NCBI GenBank assembly: GCA_900554905.1
Contig: USJB01000017.1
Span: forward strand, 1-11,755
Reading direction: 5' to 3'
From: an uncultured Collinsella sp.
Lineage (GTDB): Bacteria > Actinomycetota > Coriobacteriia > Coriobacteriales > Coriobacteriaceae
Length of the DNA stretch: 11,755 bases
Below the pieces are notes generated by a model that saw only the letters and a list, made by a program, of their open reading frames with translations, did not search any database and was not told the origin of the DNA. Position numbers and translations under genes: made by a program. This document shows, piece after piece, positions 1 through 5,799 of this stretch. The stretch's first letter is position 1; each line of letters opens with the position of its first letter.

Positions 1-30
1 GCCGCTTAGGGGCGTTTGCAGCGTCGCGCC

Positions 31-58
31 GTTACGCGGTTTGATAAAACCGCGTAAC
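31..58. other. Perfect 12-bp stem, GATA loop, just past the lacC stop
   Basis: Arms GTTACGCGGTTT (31-42) and AAACCGCGTAAC (47-58) pair perfectly around a 4-nt loop. The stem starts one base after the lacC stop, so it would form at the 3' end of the lacABC mRNA. No T-run follows on the minus strand side, so it is not a classical intrinsic terminator. It may be a 3' stabilising stem or a weak or factor-assisted terminator. The remaining bases 1-30 show nothing recognisable. Confidence 0.6.
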
Positions 59-59
59 C

Positions 60-995
60 CTACAGTTCAGTCACGACAACGCTGTTGTAGACCTCGTCCC
101 AGCGGTCCATGACCAGGTGGCCGGTCTTGGGATCCATGGCGTTGAGCTTGCCGCAGGTATTGGCGGTCTTGAGCACCGTGACGTCGTCGGCACCAGCAGC
201 AATGGCATGTGCAAAGCCGGCGATGGTCGAGTCGCCGGAACCCGTCGCGTTCACAGCCGCAATCGCGGGCGTCTTGGCGCGGAACGCGCGGCCCTCATGG
301 AAGCCCACCGAACCGGCAGCGCCCATCGAAACGACAACCCAGGGGATACCGGCAAAACGGTCATCGGCGGCAAGCGCCTCGCGCAGAGCATCGACATCAT
401 CGGTCGTAAAGGACGTACCCAGCAGGCCGTTAATCTCGGTCAGGTTGGGCTTTACGAGCTCGGGCTTAGCGTTAGACTCCAGCGCGGCCTCCAGCGATGC
501 ACCCGAGGTGTCGAGCAGCACCTTGGCGCCCGCAGCCTCGGCGATCTTTACGAGCCCGGCGTAGTAGCCGGCATCGACGCCACGCGGCAGCGAGCCCGAA
601 AGCGTCACAACGTCCGCCTTCGCTGCAAGCTCGGCAAACTTGGCCGTAAAGGCCTCGAGCTCGGCCGGGGCGATCTGCGGGCCGCTCTCCAGCAGCTCGG
701 TCTGATTGCCCTCGTGCAGGATATTCAGGCAAATGCGTGTCTCACCGGCGATGGGCACAAAGTCGTTCTTGACGCCATCGGCATCCATGAGCTCGGCCAT
801 ATAGGCACCCATGTGGCCGCCAAGCAGGCCGGTCGCGAGCACGTCGTCGCCTAGCTGCAGCAGCACACGGCTCACGTTGAGGCCCTTGCCGCCAGCGGTC
901 TTTTCGGGCGTCACGCGGTTAACATCGTCGATAATCAGCTTGTCGAGCTGATAGCGCGTATCGATCGACGGGTTCATGGTAACGGTCAGAATCAT
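60..995 (-). CDS. lacC: Tagatose-6-phosphate kinase, PfkB family (LacC)
   Basis: A cytoplasmic sugar kinase that phosphorylates D-tagatose-6-phosphate with ATP to tagatose-1,6-bisphosphate, the third step of the tagatose-6-phosphate pathway. The 311-aa product has the usual LacC length. The PfkB features are in order: NPSID near residues 8-12 (substrate-binding Asp12), the GGKGLN glycine motif at 35-40, and the C-terminal NATGSGD signature ending in the catalytic base Asp255. I chose the ATG at 995 because ACAGGAG lies just upstream and MILTVTMNPSID is the normal LacC N-terminus; the 19-residue longer frame has no such support. It is the last gene of lacA-lacB-lacC, 85 bp after lacB. 1-Phosphofructokinases belong to the same family and cannot be excluded from sequence alone, but the neighbours favour LacC. 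No lacD aldolase follows within the window. Confidence 0.92.
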   Translation of the reverse strand: MILTVTMNPSIDTRYQLDKLIIDDVNRVTPEKTAGGKGLNVSRVLLQLGDDVLATGLLGGHMGAYMAELMDADGVKNDFVPIAGETRICLNILHEGNQTELLESGPQIAPAELEAFTAKFAELAAKADVVTLSGSLPRGVDAGYYAGLVKIAEAAGAKVLLDTSGASLEAALESNAKPELVKPNLTEINGLLGTSFTTDDVDALREALAADDRFAGIPWVVVSMGAAGSVGFHEGRAFRAKTPAIAAVNATGSGDSTIAGFAHAIAAGADDVTVLKTANTCGKLNAMDPKTGHLVMDRWDEVYNSVVVTEL

Positions 996-1080
996 GTTGG
1001 ACTCCTGTTTAGAAAACCGGCCCGCGCCCCTCACAGAAACGCGAGCCGTCAACGGACTAGTTAATTACGCCGGATACCCG

Positions 1081-1605
1081 CTAATCGTGGTATTCGCCGC
1101 GGTCCCACTTCTCGAGGAACTCGTCAAAGAAGTGCGGGTCAGCCTGAGCCTCGGCGTCGGCCTTATTGCAGGCATCGATCTTGGCGATCAGGGCATCGTG
1201 CTCGGGAGTCTTCTCGTAGGGCTCCTCCAGGAAGGCAAGCATGATATCGGCCATCAGGAACTCGCCGGTGATCTTGCCGCCAAAGCCCACGATGTTGGCG
1301 TTGAGCTCGCGACGGGCATACAGGGCAGAGGTCATGTCGCGAACCAGGGCGCAGCGGGCGCCGGGAACCTTGTTGACGGCGTTGGTGATGCCGATGCCGG
1401 TGCCGCACAGGGCCACGCCAAAGTCGGCCTTGCCGCTGGCAACGGCCTCGCCCACGGCCTTACCGTAGATGGGATAGTGCGTACGGGTGTGGCTGTAGGT
1501 GCCGCAGTCGAGCACCTTGTAGCCAGCCTGCTCCAGGCGGTCGGCCAGATAGATCTTCTCGTCCGTAACGATATGGTCGCAACCGATTGCGATGGTCTTC
1601 TTCAT
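1081..1605 (-). CDS. lacB: Galactose-6-phosphate isomerase subunit LacB
   Basis: One of two subunits of the heteromeric isomerase that converts D-galactose-6-phosphate to D-tagatose-6-phosphate in the cytoplasm. The 174-aa protein has the RpiB/LacAB fold signature: CDH at 9-11 near the N-terminus, HTRTHYP around 39-45, and LCGTGIGITNAVNK around 66-79. Cys67 sits in the position of the catalytic cysteine of ribose-5-phosphate isomerase B. ARCALVRD and the C-terminal DPHFFDEFLEKWDRGEYHD stretch are typical of LacB. The ATG at 1605 has an AAAGGA ribosome site about seven bases upstream. It lies 63 bp after lacA and 85 bp before lacC on the same strand, so co-transcription is likely. Confidence 0.95.
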   Translation of the reverse strand: MKKTIAIGCDHIVTDEKIYLADRLEQAGYKVLDCGTYSHTRTHYPIYGKAVGEAVASGKADFGVALCGTGIGITNAVNKVPGARCALVRDMTSALYARRELNANIVGFGGKITGEFLMADIMLAFLEEPYEKTPEHDALIAKIDACNKADAEAQADPHFFDEFLEKWDRGEYHD

Positions 1606-1668
1606 CAGAACGTCCTTTCGTCTGAATTCACAAGTTGAGGTAGAAGTTCGAGTTCTCGGTGGCTTTCG

Positions 1669-2097
1669 TTAGGCCATCTTGTTGAGCATGTCGACACGGA
1701 TCTGGTGACGGCCGCCGGCGTACTGGGCGCGCAGGAACTCGCGGGCGATCTTCTTGGCGACCTCGGTGCCCACAACGCCCGGGCCCATGGTGACCATGCG
1801 CGAGCCGTTGTGCTCGCGGGTCATGTAGGCGGAACGCTCGTCAGAAATGTTGGCGACGACCATGCCCTTGATCTTGACGGCGGCCATATAGGAGCCGACG
1901 CCGTACTTATCGAATGCGAATCCCTGGGAATCCTTGTGCTCCAGCAGGTCCTTGGCAACGGCGGTCGCGGAATCGACAAAGTCCGCGGCAGGGGTCTCGG
2001 AATAGTCGACGACCTCGTGACCGTCGGCGATGAGCATCTCCTTGATGGACTCCTTCATCGACATACCGTCGGCATCGGAAGCGATTACAACCCTCAT
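1669..2097 (-). CDS. lacA: Galactose-6-phosphate isomerase subunit LacA
   Basis: The partner of LacB in galactose-6-phosphate isomerase. The 142-aa product has the normal LacA length and its landmarks: MRVVIASDADG at the start, DFVDSATAVAKD near 38-49, VKIKGMVVANISDERSAYMTREHNGSRM in the middle, and GGRHQIRVDMLNKMA at the very end. As in other LacA proteins the loop matching the RpiB catalytic cysteine has none (FDKYGVGS), so catalysis is expected to need LacB. The start at 2097 is preceded by a strong AAGGAGG ribosome site. It is the first gene of the lacABC group, and the AT-rich leader upstream carries GAACA-type repeats likely to be its control region. Confidence 0.95.
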   Translation of the reverse strand: MRVVIASDADGMSMKESIKEMLIADGHEVVDYSETPAADFVDSATAVAKDLLEHKDSQGFAFDKYGVGSYMAAVKIKGMVVANISDERSAYMTREHNGSRMVTMGPGVVGTEVAKKIAREFLRAQYAGGRHQIRVDMLNKMA

Positions 2098-2191
2098 GAC
2101 ATCCTCCTTGAGAGATACGCAGGTGCGTAGTTTCTGTTTGGAAGTGTTGAATCGCGATCAGGTCCGGGCATCTGAATGTGCGGTTCTTCAC

Positions 2192-2221
2192 TGTTCATGT
2201 TTATTTGAACACATTCGAACA
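2192..2221. promoter_or_regulatory. Candidate repressor site with TGTTCA/GAACA repeats
   Basis: TGTTCA (2192-2197) and TGAACA (2206-2211) form an inverted repeat. GAACA recurs at 2217-2221, in direct repeat with 2207-2211 at a 10-bp period. Direct half-sites about one helical turn apart are typical of DeoR-family operators, but no DeoR-family gene is in the window, so the binding protein is unknown. Confidence 0.4.
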
Positions 2222-2247
2222 TTAACTGCAACAATAATTTGTTTGTC

Positions 2248-2267
2248 TTTGTTCTTTTTTGAACAAA
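2248..2267. promoter_or_regulatory. TTTGTTC-N6-GAACAAA inverted repeat
   Basis: Perfect 7-bp arms around TTTTTT, upstream of lacA and two bases before a CCGTTCGCGG motif. A GAACAAATAC block next to CCGTTCGCGG is repeated before the second GH1 gene (10473-10494). It is probably an operator; the binding protein is unknown. Confidence 0.4.
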
Positions 2268-2269
2268 TA

Positions 2270-2279
2270 CCGTTCGCGG
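2270..2279. promoter_or_regulatory. Class B operator candidate (ACCGTTCGCGG) before lacA
   Basis: CCGTTCGCGG preceded by A. This is one of four close copies of ACCGTTCRCGG in upstream regions of this locus (others at 4346-4355, 4367-4376 and 10485-10494). CCGN2CGG-like symmetry suggests a dimeric, LacI-like binding protein. Confidence 0.4.
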
Positions 2280-2330
2280 ATGGTTGCTGACCGTTTGGAC
2301 TCAGAAAAGGCCCGGCTTACCGCGCATTCA

Positions 2331-2371
2331 ACAAACAAAAGGGCAGCCGAGAACGTGTCTCGGCCGCCCTT
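2331..2371 (-). terminator. Intrinsic terminator of the membrane-protein gene
   Basis: Fourteen-base arms (2339-2352 and 2358-2371, 13 of 14 pairing) form a GC-rich stem with a 5-nt loop. Read on the minus strand the stem is followed by TTTTGTTTGTTG, a typical U-rich tail. It lies 35 bp past the stop of the gene at 2406-3419 and would keep that transcript out of the lacABC control region. Confidence 0.85.
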
Positions 2372-2405
2372 CGGCGGTATTCCCCGGTATATACAGCTGT
2401 TTTAG

Positions 2406-3419
2406 CTACTCGGACTGCCCGCCCTTTTTGGCGTGCTTGGACGGAGCGCTCAGAAAGCGACCCGTCAGATAGTTCGCCGGGCCGGAAATATCAATCCCCA
2501 GTAGCACGTGCCCCAGCCACAAAAACGCCGCGAGCACCAGCAATGGAATCACGCACGAGGTCACGATCATCACGATGACGCCTTCGATCAGATCGGTCAC
2601 CTGCTGCACAATTTCATCGGTAATCTGCTTGGCACCGCTGGTCACCGATGTGACGAGACCCGAGGCGCCGTCGGCAAGCTGCTCAAGCACATTCTTGGAC
2701 TCTGTGGACTCGGTCTTTTTCTTGCTTGTTTTGGAGCTATCGCTATCTGCCGCGCTCGCAGCGTCGGCCGCCTTTTGCTCGGCCGCCTCGATGCTAACGC
2801 GATACGTTTCGTCGACCTTTTGCGACACCCATACGCTTGCAGGCACCAACGCCATGCCAATTATGGCGACCACCAGCACACGCGTTGCCACGCGGCGCAA
2901 GACGGCGCTGGTGCTCCAGCGTCCGTGAATGCCAAGTGAGATCGCAAAGAGCACCAGCGCAAACGGGATCAGGATGCCCAGGCCAACCGACCACAAAATG
3001 GTCAGCAGGTATTTCTCGAGGTAGAGCACGGCAAGCACAATGCCCAAGTTACCCGAAAGCTGTGCGAGCTGCTCGGCAACCGGTGTTCCCGTATCACCCG
3101 GCAGCGCGGTAATGCCCGCAGACAGCGCCACGCACGAGGTCGTGAGCGCCAAAACATTGCCCTTCTTTTGATCGATGACCTCGATGGTGGAGTCCCAGGT
3201 CTTGGTATCGGCAAAATGCGGACGAGCTACAAAGCCCGACAACAACGCCAGTACCACGAGCGCAACGATAAAGCCAATCTGCAGCTTTTTGTTTGCGCAC
3301 ACGACATCGGACAGGCTGGGCTGCAGCTCGGTTACCGTCGTGTGCTCGGTTATCTGGACAGGACGCCCATGAGTCATCTCGTGCGCGTCTCCCTTTTGAA
3401 TCAATCCGTTGCCCGGCAT
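2406..3419 (-). CDS. Multi-pass membrane protein of unknown function
   Basis: I do not recognise a characterised family. The 337-aa product has a polar N-terminus of about 45 residues and hydrophobic segments near 48-66, 124-135, 141-163, 179-198 and 281-309, with a weaker one near 88-106. Between 200 and 275 lies a charged Ala/Ser/Lys-rich stretch likely to be helical or coiled. LEKYLLT at 134-140 and the TWDSTIEVIDQKKGNVLALTT-type loop near 74-94 look like conserved landmarks; I recall similar uncharacterised proteins in gut Firmicutes and Actinobacteria, unverified. The ATG at 3419 has AAGGAGG seven bases upstream. The gene has its own promoter-like TATACT and its own terminator, so it appears to be transcribed separately from the lac genes around it. 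It shows no PTS, permease or sensor motif, so a role in lactose use is not supported. Confidence 0.85.
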   Translation of the reverse strand: MPGNGLIQKGDAHEMTHGRPVQITEHTTVTELQPSLSDVVCANKKLQIGFIVALVVLALLSGFVARPHFADTKTWDSTIEVIDQKKGNVLALTTSCVALSAGITALPGDTGTPVAEQLAQLSGNLGIVLAVLYLEKYLLTILWSVGLGILIPFALVLFAISLGIHGRWSTSAVLRRVATRVLVVAIIGMALVPASVWVSQKVDETYRVSIEAAEQKAADAASAADSDSSKTSKKKTESTESKNVLEQLADGASGLVTSVTSGAKQITDEIVQQVTDLIEGVIVMIVTSCVIPLLVLAAFLWLGHVLLGIDISGPANYLTGRFLSAPSKHAKKGGQSE

Positions 3420-3458
3420 TTGGATACCTCCTTATTCCGGCCTGTATTGTGGATGGAA

Positions 3459-3464
3459 GTATAC
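3459..3464 (-). promoter_or_regulatory. Possible -10 box of the membrane-protein gene
   Basis: TATACT on the minus strand, 40 bp before the ATG at 3419, matches TATAAT at five of six positions. No good -35 hexamer lies 16-18 bp upstream, so this is tentative. Confidence 0.35.
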
Positions 3465-3535
3465 CCACCCAGCGAAAAACCGAACGGGAGGGCGTGCAGA
3501 AGCTCCATAACGCTGCTAGTCGAATAGTGCCATTT

Positions 3536-3689
3536 CAAAACTATGCCGGTTTACTACGGTAAAACCGATAGGACCGACCACATTTGCTATTAGCAGAAAA
3601 TGACAAGCTTTCTACCTGCGGCTTTGATAACGCCGTTCTTTCCATAGTTGAAAGAATGCGATTCATCGTAGTAAACCGGCATAGTTTTG
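3536..3689. repeat. MITE-like element, 154 bp with perfect 23-bp inverted ends
   Basis: Bases 3536-3558 and 3667-3689 are exact reverse complements over 23 bp (core TATGCCGGTTTACTACG). The 108-bp interior has no convincing gene; short open frames on both strands have no ribosome site. Size, perfect ends and intergenic position suggest a non-autonomous transposable element or a large palindromic intergenic repeat. No clear target-site duplication is visible. As RNA the ends would form a long stem. It is AT-richer than the adjoining genes. Confidence 0.75.
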
Positions 3690-3814
3690 TAACCGACAGG
3701 CCGAGTCGGCACCGCAGCAAACCTAATGACCCGTTTTCTTCCATCCTCAAAGGATCAAATGCATGGCAGGAGTGTCCCTAACTGCGGCAGATAAGGAACG
3801 TCCCCAAGTGCCGG
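3690..3814. other. Gene-free spacer with small repeats
   Basis: No gene is supported here. A small hairpin CCGAC/GTCGG lies at 3693-3709. GGAGTGTCCC (about 3770-3779) and GGAACGTCCCC (3795-3805) are two similar blocks about 25 bp apart that look like a decayed REP-type or small palindromic repeat. Nothing else is recognisable. Confidence 0.35.
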
Positions 3815-3857
3815 GTAAAAAGAAAAAGCCCTGTCGCGAGTTTGCGGCAGAGCTTTT
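3815..3857 (-). terminator. Intrinsic terminator after lacF
   Basis: Arms 3826-3838 and 3844-3856 pair over 13 bases, two of them G-T wobbles in the RNA, around a 5-nt loop. On the minus strand the stem is followed by TTTTTCTTTTTACC. It lies about 28 bp after the lacF stop. Confidence 0.85.
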
Positions 3858-3884
3858 GGAAGGGGACTTAGTTGTGCGGGCTCG

Positions 3885-4223
3885 TTAGGCGAGCTTGGCC
3901 TCGAGCTCGGCGATGCGCTTGTAGGCATCGATGGTAAAGCGGGTCTGCTTCTCCAGGATCATAGTGGTCATGAGAGTGTCCTGAGCGTGAGCCATGATGA
4001 AGGTCATCTCCATCTCGCCACCGCCGGCCTCCTGCGAAAGCAGCTTGGTCTGCGTGTCGTGGGCACCGATGAGCGCATCGCTGGCATCCTTGTGCAGCTG
4101 TTCGGCCTTCTCAAAGTCACCCTCGCGAGCAGCATCGAGCGCTGCAAGCAGATCGGTCTGGGCGTCACCTGCGTATGCGACAATCTCGAATCCAACCATC
4201 GAGATTTCTTCTTTGGTTGCCAT
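3885..4223 (-). CDS. lacF: PTS lactose-specific EIIA component (LacF)
   Basis: A soluble cytoplasmic phosphocarrier that takes phosphate from HPr and passes it to the EIIB domain of LacE. The 112-aa length and all-helical composition fit the EIIA-Lac/cellobiose family. His79 in IMAHAQDTLM is the expected phosphorylation site, matching His78 of Lactococcus EIIA-Lac, and Asp82 three residues on matches the metal-binding Asp of the trimer. The N-terminal EEISMVGFEIVAYAGDAQTDLLAAL is also family-typical. The ATG at 4223 follows AAAGGA at seven bases. lacF is separated from its partner lacE by the repressor gene and lies on the opposite strand, with its own control region and terminator. It could also be a cellobiose EIIA, but lacE and lacG nearby favour lactose. 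Confidence 0.93.
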   Translation of the reverse strand: MATKEEISMVGFEIVAYAGDAQTDLLAALDAAREGDFEKAEQLHKDASDALIGAHDTQTKLLSQEAGGGEMEMTFIMAHAQDTLMTTMILEKQTRFTIDAYKRIAELEAKLA

Positions 4224-4298
4224 ATTGCGTTCCTTTCACATATGAACCAACGGAGAGCATCGCGTCCGGGCATACGCGCTGCGCTGTGTATGACAGAA

Positions 4299-4326
4299 AC
4301 AATAACATTCAAACAAAAAGGAACAA
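4299..4326 (-). promoter_or_regulatory. Candidate lacF promoter
   Basis: On the minus strand TTGTTC (4321-4326) and TATTGT (4299-4304) are separated by 16 bp and each matches the sigma-70 consensus at four of six positions. This gives a leader of about 70 nt before the lacF ATG. Two ACCGTTCACGG motifs lie just upstream. Confidence 0.4.
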
Positions 4327-4345
4327 TGCAAACCGTTATTTCGAG

Positions 4346-4376
4346 CCGTGAACGGTCTTTTTTCGCCCGTGAACGG
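4346..4376. promoter_or_regulatory. Paired class B operator candidates before lacF
   Basis: CCGTGAACGG occurs twice, at 4346-4355 and 4367-4376, with centres 21 bp apart, two helical turns. Read on the minus strand both are ACCGTTCACGG, nearly the same as the motif before lacA (2270) and before the second GH1 gene (10485). They sit about 20 bp and 41 bp upstream of the proposed lacF -35 box. Repressor or activator binding are both possible. Confidence 0.5.
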
Positions 4377-4437
4377 TTTCCAAACCATTTCGAACAATAT
4401 CAAACATGATTAACGGAAACCCAAACAGGACCGCGCC

Positions 4438-5442
4438 CTAGCGCAAATCGCGCACCGTATCGCCCTCTACAAGCACGCCGGGGATCAGCATGTGCTCCAC
4501 GCCAGACGCACCCCCATCGGCGCCGGCAATCTTGTCGACCGCCCACATGCCGACGCGCTTGTTGTCAAAGCGCACCGTGGTCAGGCGACGGTCGGGCACG
4601 ATATCGCCCAGGCTGTCATCAACACCCACCACGCTCACGTCCTGGGGTACGCGCTTTCCGCGCGACTCGAGTCCGCGAATGCAGCCGTAGGCCATGGCGT
4701 CGTTGGAGGCATAGATGGCAGTACAGGTCGGATCATCCGCCAGGGCCTGACCTGCGGCATATCCGCTCTGCGCCGTCCAATCGCCACGGATAAGTCGCGG
4801 TGGCTCAATGCCATGCGCGCGCAATGTCTCGCGCCAGCCTTCCTCGCGCTGCATGCCCGAAAGCGAGCGCTCGGGGCACGAGATAAAGTGCACGGTTTTG
4901 TGCCCCCGCCCCAGCAAGTACTCGACCACCTGGCGCGAGCAATCGAACTGGTCGTTATCGACCGTTGAACAGAGCGGGTGCTCCAACATCGTAACGAGCA
5001 CCGTCTGCATGCCGGGCAGCGGCTCGAAGGTTCCAAAGTCCGCCGGCATGCGGTTCATAATCACAACCATGCCATCCACCGGCAGTGCGCTCATGCGCGA
5101 CGATGCGCTCTCGAGGGTATACGGATGCCCGTCTGCTTTAGTGAGGGTGATGGCATAGCCATGTTTGTCGGCCGCTGCGGCAAAGCCCTCCATACGGTCG
5201 AGATTGCCGGTGCCGGTAATGTTGAACATGGCGACGCCGACGGTCTTAAACTTACCGCGGCGCAGCGATCGACCGGCAAAATTGGGGCGATACCCCAGCT
5301 CGCGCATGGCGGCACGCACGCGTTCCTTGGTCTCGGGGCGCACGCTGGGCGAATCGTGCACGGTGCGCGAGACCGTCTGCTCCGAGACGCCCGCGAGACG
5401 CGCCACGTCCTTAACGGAAACCGATTTTTTAACAGCGGCCAT
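4438..5442 (-). CDS. LacI-family transcriptional repressor, divergent from lacE
   Basis: A DNA-binding regulator of 334 aa, the normal LacI/GalR length. The helix-turn-helix is at about 10-30 (VKDVARLAGVSEQTVSRTVHD), followed by the hinge near 52-62 with YRPNFAGRSL, then a periplasmic-binding-like effector domain including VDNDQF (a conserved family motif) and DVSVVGVDDS. It is likely to control lacE-lacG, and possibly lacF and lacABC, in response to a lactose-derived sugar phosphate; the effector is inferred. The ATG at 5442 has only a weak GAAAGAT ribosome site. A copy of the 18-bp class A operator lies 14 bp upstream of the start, suggesting autoregulation. Its paralogue at 9349-10340 shares the NFAG hinge and a NIT..GNL..EG stretch but is broken. 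Staphylococcal and streptococcal lac operons use a DeoR-type LacR, so this is a different control scheme. Confidence 0.92.
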   Translation of the reverse strand: MAAVKKSVSVKDVARLAGVSEQTVSRTVHDSPSVRPETKERVRAAMRELGYRPNFAGRSLRRGKFKTVGVAMFNITGTGNLDRMEGFAAAADKHGYAITLTKADGHPYTLESASSRMSALPVDGMVVIMNRMPADFGTFEPLPGMQTVLVTMLEHPLCSTVDNDQFDCSRQVVEYLLGRGHKTVHFISCPERSLSGMQREEGWRETLRAHGIEPPRLIRGDWTAQSGYAAGQALADDPTCTAIYASNDAMAYGCIRGLESRGKRVPQDVSVVGVDDSLGDIVPDRRLTTVRFDNKRVGMWAVDKIAGADGGASGVEHMLIPGVLVEGDTVRDLR

Positions 5443-5455
5443 AGGTCGATCTTTC

Positions 5456-5473
5456 TATGTCAACGATGCCATT
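5456..5473. promoter_or_regulatory. Class A operator 1, next to the repressor start
   Basis: TATGTCAACGATGCCATT matches the second site (AATGTTAACGTTGCCATT) at 15 of 18 positions. It lies 14 bp upstream of the repressor ATG, where binding could block its own transcription. Centre is 145 bp from operator 2. Confidence 0.5.
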
Positions 5474-5600
5474 GGTGGCACCCTACGCAGTCAAATGAAA
5501 CGTCTTCAAGTATATCTAACGCCTCCCCCACCATACGCTCACCACCCAAAACCTACCGTTCACCGACATTTTTGCTTCCCCGAACGGCTTTTGTCGCCCA

Positions 5601-5618
5601 AATGTTAACGTTGCCATT
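5601..5618. promoter_or_regulatory. Class A operator 2 (lacE region)
   Basis: AATGTTAACGTTGCCATT has the form AATG-N2-AACGTT-N2-CATT, a near-perfect palindrome with central CG typical of LacI-family operators. Its centre is 120 bp from operator 3, a distance that allows DNA looping. Confidence 0.6.
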
Positions 5619-5720
5619 GTGCAAACACAGAGCCACCGGGCGGCTCAAACGTTTACGCGTAAGGAATCGACGGTTCGCAGGCACAGGAACCACCGGTTCG
5701 CGTCTTTTTTTGTGTCACAA

Positions 5721-5738
5721 AATGGCAACGTCAACATT
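5721..5738. promoter_or_regulatory. Class A operator 3, abutting the lacE -35
   Basis: AATGGCAACGTCAACATT is the reverse complement of operator 2 with one mismatch in 18. It ends one base before TTGGCA (5739-5744), the proposed lacE -35 box, so a bound repressor would block the promoter. Confidence 0.6.
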
Positions 5739-5766
5739 TTGGCAACCGAACGTCAAAAGCTACCAT
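5739..5766 (+). promoter_or_regulatory. Candidate lacE promoter
   Basis: TTGGCA (5739-5744, five of six to consensus) and TACCAT (5761-5766, four of six) with a 16-bp spacer. Expected transcript start near 5773 gives a short leader with the ribosome site TAGGAG close to 5790. Confidence 0.4.
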
Positions 5767-5799
5767 CGTTGCTAACCCACCGACTCTTAGGAGCATTGC

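Larger units (their letters stand above)
2098..2330 (-). promoter_or_regulatory. lacABC upstream control region
   Basis: An AT-rich gene-free stretch between lacA and the terminator of the membrane-protein gene. It contains the lacA ribosome site, a small ACGC/GCGT hairpin (2117-2128), and several inverted repeats: TGTTCATGTTTATTTGAACA (2192-2211), a further GAACA at 2217-2221 ten bases on, and TTTGTTC-N6-GAACAAA (2248-2267). The last lies beside CCGTTCGCGG (2270-2279). I could not pick a convincing -35/-10 pair. Bases 2281-2330 show nothing further. Confidence 0.55.
5443..5799. promoter_or_regulatory. Divergent control region between the repressor and lacE
   Basis: A gene-free 357 bp holding three class A operators (5456-5473, 5601-5618, 5721-5738), two degenerate class B motifs (CCGTTCACCG at 5556-5565 and CCCCGAACGG at 5578-5587), palindromes AAACGTTT (5647-5654) and TTACGCGTAA (5653-5662), and TTTTGTG-T-CACAAAA (5708-5722). 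A TATACT on the minus strand (5509-5514) could be the repressor's -10 box but lacks a clear -35. The lacE ribosome site TAGGAG ends six bases before its ATG. Confidence 0.6.

Noticed and set aside
1046..1055. CCGTCAACGG between lacB and lacC as another class B operator
   Set aside because: One base off the motif but internal to a co-transcribed gene group with no promoter-like sequence; could be chance in GC-rich DNA.
3536..3689. Retron-type ncRNA or CRISPR-like unit
   Set aside because: There is no reverse transcriptase nearby and only a single inverted pair, with no spacer-repeat series.
4978..5775. 265-codon frame on the plus strand over the repressor and the lacE promoter
   Set aside because: It overlaps the intact lacI gene antisense and runs through the operator region; no ribosome site and no protein-like composition.
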